Source: DASPKW01 sp038244055
Lineage (GTDB): Bacteria > Planctomycetota > Phycisphaerae > Tepidisphaerales > Tepidisphaeraceae
NCBI GenBank assembly: GCA_038244055.1
Contig: JBBRTW010000170.1
Span: forward strand, 1-13,541
Reading direction: 5' to 3'
Length of the DNA stretch: 13,541 nucleotides
Positions 7,997 through 13,472 of the stretch are shown in pieces. The notes under the pieces were generated by a model. The model saw nothing but the letters and a program-made list of their open reading frames with translations, was not told where the DNA came from and did not search any database. Within the stretch, counting starts at the first letter, position 1, and each line of letters starts with the position of its first letter. Position numbers and translations under genes: made by a program.

Positions 7997-9274
7997 TCAT
8001 TTGGGGGCACACTCGCCCACCTTGCACGCCTTGCTGATCTGCTGGGGCGAAAGGGCCATCTTGTCTCCAAGCGCCTGGTCGATGGAGATCATCTTGCCGA
8101 TCTCGGTGGGATGTTGGTCCAACCATTTTTTCAGGTTGGCTTCGCTGGCAAAGAAACCCTGGTGAAAGCATCCGGCCGAGCCGAATTTGCCCTCGCCGTT
8201 CTTCTTCATGCCGAACCAGGCGACGGCGGTTGCCGGCGCTACAGAAGCAACATAGCCGCCCAATGTCTTGACGATGACCGGCTCGCCGGTCAGGCGGTCC
8301 TTCTCATTGACCACGATGTCCTTCTCGGTTCGCGCAGCCACGCCCAGCGCGCAGTGCGAGCAGCAGCCCCAGGTATACAGCCCATCGGCCTTCACTCCCG
8401 CCACGTCTTCGGGATAGACCGCCCTGTCGCAGAAGCCACAGCGCGCGGTCAATTCGTTTTCCTGAAGAGTCTGAAAAGTGACGAGGCTGCCGCCCGTCGC
8501 ATGCCGCTCCTCGATCGCCGAATCGCGATTTGCAAATGCTTTGGTGAAATGCCGACCCGTCTTCTCATCCAGCCCGTAGAGATAGATGGCCTCTGTTGCC
8601 GAAATTGGCTTCCTGGTGGCGAAGTCCGTTACCGCGACGTTTTTGTCAAAGCCTGTCTTGTCCTGCGTGAGGCAGGAATACATGATGAAGTAGCAGTGAG
8701 GCGAACACAGTCCCACCTCGCCCTTCTCGCTCTTCACGACAACCCGAGCGCCGGCGGGGATGTCCCCATCGCACATGAAGCATACGCTGCCCTTAGTGCG
8801 ATCGTCCGCTTTGGCGGGTTCCCATCGCTGGAGCGTTGGAGCGAGGGCCTTGGAGGCGAACTCGTATTTCAACTCGCGCCACTTGTCGAGGATGCCATAA
8901 CGGGAAATGTACCCCTCGTGCCGCCAGAGTTCTTTGCCCCGGGCGTCGATGAAAACCTGCGTGGGGATGAGCTTGATGTCGTACTGTTTGGCCAGTGCCA
9001 GATTCTCCTTGAGGCCCACGTCCACGAAATCCACCCGCAGCGATCCGGCGAACTCCTTTTTCATCCCCTCCAGTACCGGCCACATCAGCTTGCAGGGGAT
9101 GCACTGGCTGGAGCCGAGGTCCAACAGTCGAGGGGATTCTTGAACAGTCGCCTCGGCTGCGTGGGCTGGACTTGGAGAGTTAAGAAACGTCATTGCGACG
9201 GCAGCTATCACCATCGTAGAAAGAATCGCGCGGGTTCGCATGATGGGCCAAATTGCTTTCTTATTGTGGGTCAT
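7997..9274 (-). CDS. Exported thioredoxin + NosL-like + MerB-like fusion protein
   Basis: This 425-residue protein has a signal peptide (hydrophobic stretch at about residues 17-39, AHA cleavage site). A thioredoxin domain follows with CIPC (58-61) and cis-Pro104. Next comes a NosL/TRASH-like region with CFMC (165-168), CSPHC (190-194) and a DFATRKPISATEAIYLYG segment (217-234). The last part begins CGFC (279-282) and WGCCSHC (302-308) and ends in CFHQGFFAS (369-377) plus ISIDQAL, recalling the C-terminal half of organomercurial lyase MerB (CCHVHFFAS, with catalytic Cys159 at the position of Cys369). The start is ATG 9274 with GGAG nine bases upstream; a TTG at 9289 is possible. The thioredoxin call is firm. 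The NosL and MerB resemblances come from motif memory and are less sure. It probably binds or reduces a thiophilic metal(loid) in the periplasm. Confidence 0.85.
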   Translation of the reverse strand: MTHNKKAIWPIMRTRAILSTMVIAAVAMTFLNSPSPAHAAEATVQESPRLLDLGSSQCIPCKLMWPVLEGMKKEFAGSLRVDFVDVGLKENLALAKQYDIKLIPTQVFIDARGKELWRHEGYISRYGILDKWRELKYEFASKALAPTLQRWEPAKADDRTKGSVCFMCDGDIPAGARVVVKSEKGEVGLCSPHCYFIMYSCLTQDKTGFDKNVAVTDFATRKPISATEAIYLYGLDEKTGRHFTKAFANRDSAIEERHATGGSLVTFQTLQENELTARCGFCDRAVYPEDVAGVKADGLYTWGCCSHCALGVAARTEKDIVVNEKDRLTGEPVIVKTLGGYVASVAPATAVAWFGMKKNGEGKFGSAGCFHQGFFASEANLKKWLDQHPTEIGKMISIDQALGDKMALSPQQISKACKVGECAPK

Positions 9275-9331
9275 AGTCTGAGTCTCCAACCGTAATGATG
9301 TCCTGTCGTCTGGGGTTCAAGCTCAATCGCA

Positions 9332-9793
9332 TCAGGGGTGTATTGCGGAAACACCCGCACTCAGGCTGAATCCGAGTTCCTTCCACTTGGCAAGGATGTC
9401 CTCTTTGTCGATGAAGCCCTCGTGCCGGAAGAGTTCCCTGCCGCTGGGGTCAAAGACAATCTGAGTCGGGATCAGTTTGATGCCGTAGGGTTTGCCGGCC
9501 TCGGGGTCTACCCAGACATCGATGAAGTCCACCTGGAGACGGCCGGCATATTCCTTCTTCAGTTCCTCAAGAATAGGAGCCATTTTCTTGCAGGGGATGC
9601 ACCGGCCGGCTCCAAGATCGACCAGGCGGGGCATTCCCGCCATTGCGGAGGCCGGCGATGGCGCTGCGGAGGGCTGGTCTGCTCTCTGGGGCATTGCAGG
9701 CGATGGACGGCCGGAATTCATCGCGAAATTCGTTGCCGTCGCCACGGCCGCGATCGCGACCACCACAATTCCAGCTTTGATAATCCGATTCAT
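9332..9793 (-). CDS. Exported single-domain thioredoxin (CIPC)
   Basis: This 153-residue protein has an N-terminal signal or anchor (about residues 5-24), a Pro/Ala/Ser-rich linker (28-52) and a thioredoxin domain with the site CIPC at 65-68 and cis-Pro109 (KLIPTQ). The start at 9793 is set by GGAGG seven bases upstream. Its domain is clearly paralogous to the N-terminal domain of the next gene: PRLVDLG/PRLLDLG, CIPCK, VDFIDV/VDFVDV, IKLIPTQ and the RHEG segment are shared. The two genes therefore arose by tandem duplication, one copy then gaining or keeping extra domains. It presumably acts as a periplasmic disulfide reductant for metal(loid)-handling partners. It lacks the extra cysteines of its neighbour. 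Confidence 0.92.
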   Translation of the reverse strand: MNRIIKAGIVVVAIAAVATATNFAMNSGRPSPAMPQRADQPSAAPSPASAMAGMPRLVDLGAGRCIPCKKMAPILEELKKEYAGRLQVDFIDVWVDPEAGKPYGIKLIPTQIVFDPSGRELFRHEGFIDKEDILAKWKELGFSLSAGVSAIHP

Positions 9794-9887
9794 GATTAAA
9801 CCTCCAATGCATCTCCAGCATTGCCAGAACAAACCGAAACAACATCGTTCACTGCATCTGAGCGTTAGCGCGGCATCGGCCGCACGG

Positions 9888-10148
9888 CTATCGCTGCGCG
9901 GCCTTCTCGACGGGGAGCGCCAGCCAGGGAGCGATCTCCGCCGCGGAGGGTACCCGGCCGGCAACCTTCACGATGCCGTTCACCACGAGGGCGGGCGTCA
10001 TCATCACATTGAACTTCACGACCTCCTGAATATCCGTGATCTTTTCCAGCGTGTACTGAATGCCAATGCCATCGGCGGCGGCCTTGGCCTCGGCCGCCAA
10101 CTTCTGGCACTTGGCGCACCCGGTTCCAATGATTTGTAGAGTCGTCAT
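9888..10148 (-). CDS. Small TM0996-type thioredoxin (redox-active disulfide protein)
   Basis: This 86-residue cytoplasmic protein has a thioredoxin/glutaredoxin-like fold with the active site GTGCAKC (Cys11, Cys14), Thr51-cis-Pro52 and VVNGIVKVAGRVPSAAEI. These features are typical of the TM0996/MTH895 family, often found beside ArsR and DUF318 permeases. The start at 10148 is preferred because GAGAG lies nine bases upstream. An ATG at 10157 would add MTT but touches the ribosome-binding site. The first operon gene after arsR, it lies directly downstream of the second operator palindrome (10181-10202), so its expression, and perhaps that of all later genes, is likely under ArsR control independently of the arsR promoter. 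Confidence 0.93.
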   Translation of the reverse strand: MTTLQIIGTGCAKCQKLAAEAKAAADGIGIQYTLEKITDIQEVVKFNVMMTPALVVNGIVKVAGRVPSAAEIAPWLALPVEKAAQR

Positions 10149-10178
10149 GGTCGTCATCTCTCTTTCATAGTCGGCAGA

Positions 10179-10202
10179 ACTACTTGGCGCTTTCGCCAAG
10201 TA
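10179..10202. promoter_or_regulatory. Probable ArsR operator 1 (before the thioredoxin gene)
   Basis: TACTTGGCG (10181-10189), four bases, and CGCCAAGTA (10194-10202) form a perfect 9-bp inverted repeat. It shares the core ACTTGG-N8-CCAAGT, and the longer left half ACTACTTGG, with the site at 10545-10570 beside arsR. Finding the same spaced palindrome twice around the repressor gene strongly suggests the ArsR binding site. I see no convincing -35/-10 pair here, so it may act as a roadblock or serve a weak promoter. Confidence 0.8.
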
Positions 10203-10208
10203 TCGGAC

Positions 10209-10232
10209 AAAAAAAACGCACTAGAGCGTGCT
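10209..10232 (-). terminator. Weak terminator-like hairpin and T-tract at the arsR 3' end
   Basis: On the minus strand the arsR stop codon sits in a small hairpin (4-bp stem, either GCAC/GTGC or ACGC/GCGT) followed directly by eight T residues (A-run 10209-10216 on the plus strand). The stem is short, so termination would be partial at best. It could lower read-through from arsR into the rest of the operon. Confidence 0.35.
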
Positions 10233-10544
10233 ACAGCAGGCCGTCTTCTTTCCCCTGGCAAGCACCGCTTCGACGCAGTTCATGAAGTCCAGGATGCATG
10301 GCACTCGCAGGCGGTAGTTCACACGCAATCCTTCCTTGCGGTCTTCTACCAGCCCGGCCCGCTTCATCACCGACAAGTGCTTGGAGACCGTGGACAGGTC
10401 CGCGCCCACGAGATCGCGCAGGTCGCAGACACACATCTCACCGTCAGCCAGCGCATGCAGCATGGCCAGCCGGCTGGGGTGGCCCATGGCCTTGATGATC
10501 CGCGCTCGCTTAACGAAGTCCACTTTAGGCATCATCGTCTTCAT
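10221..10544 (-). CDS. arsR: ArsR-family metal(loid)-responsive repressor
   Basis: This 107-residue winged-helix repressor has the ArsR metal-sensing motif EMCVCDL (Cys38, Cys40) in the alpha-helix before the recognition helix STVSKHLSVMKRAGLV (51-66), then a beta-wing EDRKEGLRVNYRL. More cysteines lie in the C-terminal half (Cys83, Cys90, Cys103, Cys104); the CILDFMNC segment resembles ArsR proteins found with DUF318 permeases and may complete an As(III)/Sb(III) site. The start ATG 10544 directly abuts the operator palindrome and has no ribosome-binding site. Met codons at 10535 and 10532 are alternatives. It is the first gene of the operon and surely autoregulatory, given the operator over its own promoter. 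Confidence 0.95.
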   Translation of the reverse strand: MKTMMPKVDFVKRARIIKAMGHPSRLAMLHALADGEMCVCDLRDLVGADLSTVSKHLSVMKRAGLVEDRKEGLRVNYRLRVPCILDFMNCVEAVLARGKKTACCSTL

Positions 10545-10582
10545 ACTACTTGGTAGTTTAGCCAAGTAGTGGCGGGAATCAA
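10545..10582 (-). promoter_or_regulatory. arsR promoter overlapped by probable ArsR operator 2
   Basis: The operator is ACTACTTGG (10545-10553), eight bases, and CCAAGTAGT (10562-10570), a perfect 9-bp inverted repeat. On the minus strand TTGATT (10577-10582) and TAAACT (10555-10560), spaced 16 bases apart, form a plausible sigma-70 promoter. The -10 box lies inside the palindrome, so bound repressor would block polymerase. The expected start point is near 10548, leaving only a few bases before the ATG at 10544, which suggests an almost leaderless transcript. Confidence 0.7.
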
Positions 10583-10940
10583 CCGGAATAATACCAATTA
10601 AGACGGAACGTATGTGCTTTTGCCATGGTTAGGCTGTCGCAGGGGCGGGAGGTTAATGAGGCACGGAGACGGCACCGCGCCGCACATCATGGTGCCCACG
10701 GACCTTCGGCGGCGTTCTCACTGCGCCGAAGCCGGCGCATTCACCATCGCGCGGAGCGGCGCAATGCCGACAGGTGGATCAACCGACCACCGAATCAGCA
10801 CCAATCGCTCGAAAACCCTGCCCGCCCTTCGTAACGGCTCCCATCACCACGTTTGGATCACAACGTCGATGAATCATAGGCCACATTGCGCTTTAACGTC
10901 GGCGATGTCGGCGTGCCTTGTTTTTTAATGAGTTTGGAAA
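10571..10940. other. Gene-free stretch upstream of arsR
   Basis: I see no recognisable gene here on either strand. Short open frames exist (for example one of 104 codons from 10614) but their translations look like random Arg/His/Ser-rich sequence. CTTCGGCG (10704-10711) and CGCCGAAG (10724-10731) form an 8-bp inverted repeat without a T-run. A T-tract (10920-10926) precedes the tRNA fragment. Confidence 0.6.
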
Positions 10941-10983
10941 GCCACCTGTCGGACTTGAACCGACAACCGCCGCTTTACAAATG
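10941..10983 (-). tRNA. 3' fragment of a tRNA-Thr(TGT), likely integration-site remnant
   Basis: Read on the minus strand, the sequence runs from an anticodon loop (TTTGTAA, anticodon TGT) through AGCGG, a variable region, a perfect T-arm (GTCGG, loop TTCAAGT, CCGAC) to an acceptor strand AGGTGGC. The 5' half is absent: the sequence before the loop cannot pair with AGCGG, and no D-arm follows. Loss exactly at the anticodon loop is the usual result of tyrosine-recombinase integration at a tRNA 3' end, which leaves such a repeat at one end of the element. By that logic the inserted DNA would lie on the right of this site and the ars operon on the chromosomal side. Confidence 0.7.
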
Positions 10984-11295
10984 CCCTAAAATTCTCTTGG
11001 CAGGTCTCGATTTTTGATCGTAACCCCCCTGCTGAAAACAGGTTCGACAGGTGATGGTCGTGACCTCTATTTTTGGCCAATTTCGGATTCCACATCGGAA
11101 TAGGAGTCAGAATAGGGGTCACTCAATTGGCCTGTGAACAGCACAGATTGATTGCGGGCTGCGTCGCCGATTCAAATGGGGTCAACGATGGTGGTGTCGA
11201 CCATACCCCTCTGGACACGATGTCTTGTCGTTAATGGCCAAAACCATCATTGGCGACATCACTGACCCGGTCATCTCCGTAATCCGATAACGCCG
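10984..11295. other. Non-coding stretch with palindromic sequence
   Basis: There is no supported gene. It holds the REP-like inverted repeat described separately and a copy of CGACAGGTG (11045-11053) that is inverted relative to CACCTGTCG (10943-10951) in the tRNA fragment. The rest shows no coding signal that I can recognise. Confidence 0.5.
11060..11132. repeat. REP-like nested inverted repeat
   Basis: Three nested arm pairs occur. GTGACCTCTATT (11060-11071) pairs with AATAGGGGTCAC (11111-11122) at 11 of 12 positions. GGCCAATT (11075-11082) matches AATTGGCC (11125-11132) perfectly. ATTCC (11087-11091) pairs with GGAAT (11097-11101) around a 5-base loop. The AATAGGGGTCA wording is like palindromes spread by REP-associated transposases, but no copy number can be judged from one window. 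Confidence 0.5.
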
Positions 11296-11715
11296 ATGTA
11301 TGTGGATGTGGCCCGCGTCGTTTCGACCGGACGCTCCGGCCCACGCTGGCCGCGCTTCACTTTACGGAGACACGGATGTCTTCCGAGATTCACGATGGAG
11401 AGTCAGTTCTCTCTGATGGAGGCGTTGTCATCGCTGGGAATGCGGCGGGCGTTCGATCCGCGCCAGGCCGATTTCAAAGGAATCACGGCCGGACAGCCCC
11501 TGTTCATCAGCGCAGTGATTCACAAGGCCTTTATCAAAGTCGATGAGGAGGGCACAGAGGCGGCCGCGGCGACGGGCGTGGTCGCTTTCGGTGGAGTTGC
11601 CATTCAAAAGCGGCCCGAGCCAAAGATATTCAAGGCCGATCATCCCTTCGTTTTTGCGATCGTGCATCAAAAGAGCGGCGCGATGCTTTTCATGGGAAGG
11701 GTGGCATCGCCCTGA
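11296..11715 (+). pseudogene. Serpin remnant (C-terminal third)
   Basis: From about 11380 the translation follows a serpin C-terminus: LPRFTMESQFSL, LGMRRAFDPRQADFKGI, PLFISAVIHKAFIKVDEEG, the reactive-loop hinge EEGTEAAAATGVV, then ADHPFVFAIVHQKSG and LFMGRVASP. Serpins are protease inhibitors of roughly 370-420 residues; only about 110 remain here, without the N-terminal two thirds. The first 28 codons of the open frame (11296-11379) do not look serpin-like. The hinge is of the inhibitory type, but without the rest of the fold it cannot work. No serpin sequence is visible farther upstream in any frame, so this is a deletion remnant rather than a single frameshift. Confidence 0.8.
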
Positions 11716-11739
11716 GTGGCCGAGCCGAAGCCTCCCGCC

Positions 11740-12144
11740 CTATTCCTGAGCCACGAACCATTTGATCAGCGCCGCGGCGACCAGATCGTGCCCCTTGCGG
11801 TTGGGGTGGTTGCCCTGGGACATCAGATCTTCGAGCCGACCGCCCTGCCGCACCTGGGCCTTGAAAGCGGCATAGCTATCCACGAGCCCCACGCCATATT
11901 CGCCCGCCAGATGGCGGATCTGCTCGGCGTGCTGGTTGAGCGGGTCGGCCGGGTCATCGAGCTTGGCGGCCAGGTCGGCGGTGGGCGTGAGAAGGATGAT
12001 CTTAATGCCTTTGGCTTTGGCCTGTTCGATCATGGAAACCCAGGCTTTGCGGGCGCGCTCCAGGCCGATTCGCCGGTCATTCAGGGCGTAGTCGATCGTG
12101 ATGACATCAGGCCGATGGGAAAGGACACCCACGGCAGGTGACAT
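11740..12144 (-). pseudogene. SGNH/GDSL-type hydrolase remnant (C-terminal half)
   Basis: The 134-codon frame begins MSPAVGVLSHRPDVI and continues with the block III motif YALND (residues 19-23), a KGIKIILLTPT strand and the block V motif NHPNRKGHDLVA near the end, as in SGNH esterase-like hydrolases. Block I with the catalytic Ser (GDS) and block II are missing, so the protein would be inactive. The residue three places before the catalytic His is Gln rather than Asp, as in some relatives. An AGGAGG nine bases before the ATG at 12144 is a good ribosome-binding site, yet the frame stays open upstream to 12360 with no homology. It lies tail to tail with the serpin remnant, 24 bases away. Confidence 0.7.
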
Positions 12145-12239
12145 TGAAATCCGCCTCCTGATGAATGGGCGCAGACCTTGAATCCTGTGATTACAATTCG
12201 CGATGGTTTGTTCTGGGCAATATGGTCGGAGATGGCCCA

Positions 12240-12875
12240 ATGACCGAAAGGCGAATCCAAACCGCCGCATCTTTTGATCCATCGGATGCAACGGTGGTGT
12301 GCCCCCATTGTCTGGCGAGCAATACCAGTGGCGAGCACTTCTGCCGTCAATGCTCCACACCGCTCACCTCCCACGCGACCATCGATCCCATGGGGCAGGT
12401 CCAGGCCGAGGGGGATACGTATCGAAAGGCCCTCGATCACCCGGACAAGCCGATCGTGGTGATCGGCCTTTGGCTTCTGCTTGGCCCCACGACCATCGGC
12501 TCGGCGGCGATTCTCATATACTTGATCGTCGGCATCGCCAAATCGCCGTGGGAATGGCCGGGGTTTAAGGAACTATTCGGCGCACTCATGGTGCTCGTCA
12601 TATTTGGCGGGATGGCGGTGATCGGGAGCATCCTTCTGATTCGAGCAACTCGCGGTTATGTGCGCCTGCGTGCGAAGCGAGCGCGAAAACGCCGCCGAGG
12701 TTTCCCGGTTATCATGCCCGCACCGGACGCGACTCAATCACAGCGTTCGATCCCAGCTGCGAACTCCAAGGATGGCAGTCCAACGGGAGCCAGCCATGAG
12801 CCGGGTCTACCAAATACCGGGCCATGGAGATTGTTGCCACCGGCAACAATTGCAGAGCGCCGCTGGACACGGTGA
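12240..12875 (+). CDS. Zinc-ribbon protein with two membrane helices
   Basis: This 211-residue protein has a zinc ribbon CPHC-x10-CRQC (Cys21, Cys24, Cys35, Cys38), then a segment TIDPMGQV, two hydrophobic helices (about 71-97 and 113-135) and a strongly basic stretch RLRAKRARKRRRG (142-154). The C-terminus is Pro/Ser-rich and probably disordered. The layout resembles small zinc-ribbon membrane proteins I associate with Planctomycetota; their function is unknown. I chose ATG 12240 because GGAG lies eight bases upstream and the ribbon follows soon after; earlier in-frame starts (12165, 12222) lack such a site. It looks intact, unlike its neighbours. Confidence 0.75.
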   Translation: MTERRIQTAASFDPSDATVVCPHCLASNTSGEHFCRQCSTPLTSHATIDPMGQVQAEGDTYRKALDHPDKPIVVIGLWLLLGPTTIGSAAILIYLIVGIAKSPWEWPGFKELFGALMVLVIFGGMAVIGSILLIRATRGYVRLRAKRARKRRRGFPVIMPAPDATQSQRSIPAANSKDGSPTGASHEPGLPNTGPWRLLPPATIAERRWTR

Positions 12876-13007
12876 CCAGCCGCCAGCGATGCCCCTATTT
12901 CCGGTTTTAATGACAGGGATGTCCGAGGCGGATCTGCTGGACATCCCACCGCTCCAAGCATCAGATGAAGTATCGCATCCGGCTCTTGGCCCCGGTCCTC
13001 TTGACCT

Positions 13008-13076
13008 TCACGGGTGAACGACCCTCAGCAGATCGAAGATATCATCGAGCAAGGATTGTTGCTTGCGGCGACCCAT
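13008..13076 (-). pseudogene. 22-codon frame with a strong ribosome-binding site, probable truncated gene start
   Basis: The frame reads MGRRKQQSLLDDIF, then DLLRVVHP and a stop. AAGGAG lies five bases before the ATG at 13076, much too good to be random background. A basic start followed by an amphipathic LLDDIFDLL resembles the beginning of small membrane-linked restriction-endonuclease-like proteins that I recall from Planctomycetota, but there is too little sequence to be sure. It is either a truncated gene start or a tiny peptide gene. Confidence 0.35.
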
Positions 13077-13266
13077 ATTGACTCCTTTTGCACACGATGC
13101 ACAGATAAGCTTTGGGATTCTACGAAACAAATGCCCTGTCTTCGAGAAACCACAGCGCCAGAGACATGATTGCGTGAGATCTCAAGCGTGATCTCGTCTT
13201 ACGGGACGTGGCTGCACACTTCATACCGAATGTGCGATGGCGGTGCGCCGCCAAAAGGAGCCACGC

Positions 13267-13374
13267 CTACTCGTTCATATATTCTTCCTCAAACTTACGT
13301 TCCCGCTCTTCCCTGGTCGTGAACTCACCAGGTAGCTCGGCGGCGGCAATCTCATCAATTCCGAACAGATGAAG
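13267..13374 (-). pseudogene. C-terminal gene remnant, charged
   Basis: The open frame between stops encodes FGIDEIAAAELPGEFTTRE followed by ERERKFEEEYMNE and a TAG stop. It has no ATG at its start and is cut by a TAA at 13375-13377. The acidic and Arg/Glu-rich composition looks like a real protein tail rather than random frame. I do not recognise the family. Confidence 0.3.
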
Positions 13375-13472
13375 TTAGCATGCAGGGCAGAAGAACTCTT
13401 CTGTGGAAAATAACGTAATTGTTTACCGCCTCTCCCGCACCTTTTCCATCGGGCGGCGTAGATACTCCTGGC

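Larger units (their letters stand above)
12876..13472. other. Region with gene remnants only
   Basis: No full gene is visible. It holds two short minus-strand remnants, described separately (13008-13076 and 13267-13374), and a small hairpin GGCGG (13239-13243)/CCGCC (13248-13252) just downstream of the second remnant's stop. The rest shows no supported feature. Confidence 0.5.

Noticed and set aside
7811..9295. 494-codon plus-strand open frame
   Set aside because: It lies antisense to the arsF-like and thioredoxin/MerB-like genes, whose products have clear motifs, signals and ribosome-binding sites. Its translation has no recognisable domain. Long antisense frames are expected in GC-rich DNA.
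10545..10565. TTG start that would lengthen ArsR by seven residues (MAKLPSS)
   Set aside because: These codons are the operator palindrome itself. The same false N-terminus (MAKAPSS) arises at the second operator, which shows that it reflects the DNA site and not the protein.
10704..10731. 8-bp inverted repeat CTTCGGCG/CGCCGAAG as a terminator
   Set aside because: There is no T-run on either side and no gene ending nearby that would need it.
10614..10928. 104-codon plus-strand open frame upstream of arsR
   Set aside because: Its composition is His/Arg/Ser-rich without recognisable motifs, and it has no good ribosome-binding site. Other frames here are equally featureless.
10925..11122. 65-codon minus-strand open frame
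   Set aside because: It runs through the tRNA fragment and the palindromic repeat, so it is best read as a chance frame.
12658..13017. 119-codon plus-strand open frame
   Set aside because: Mostly overlaps the zinc-ribbon gene in another frame and shows no known motif.
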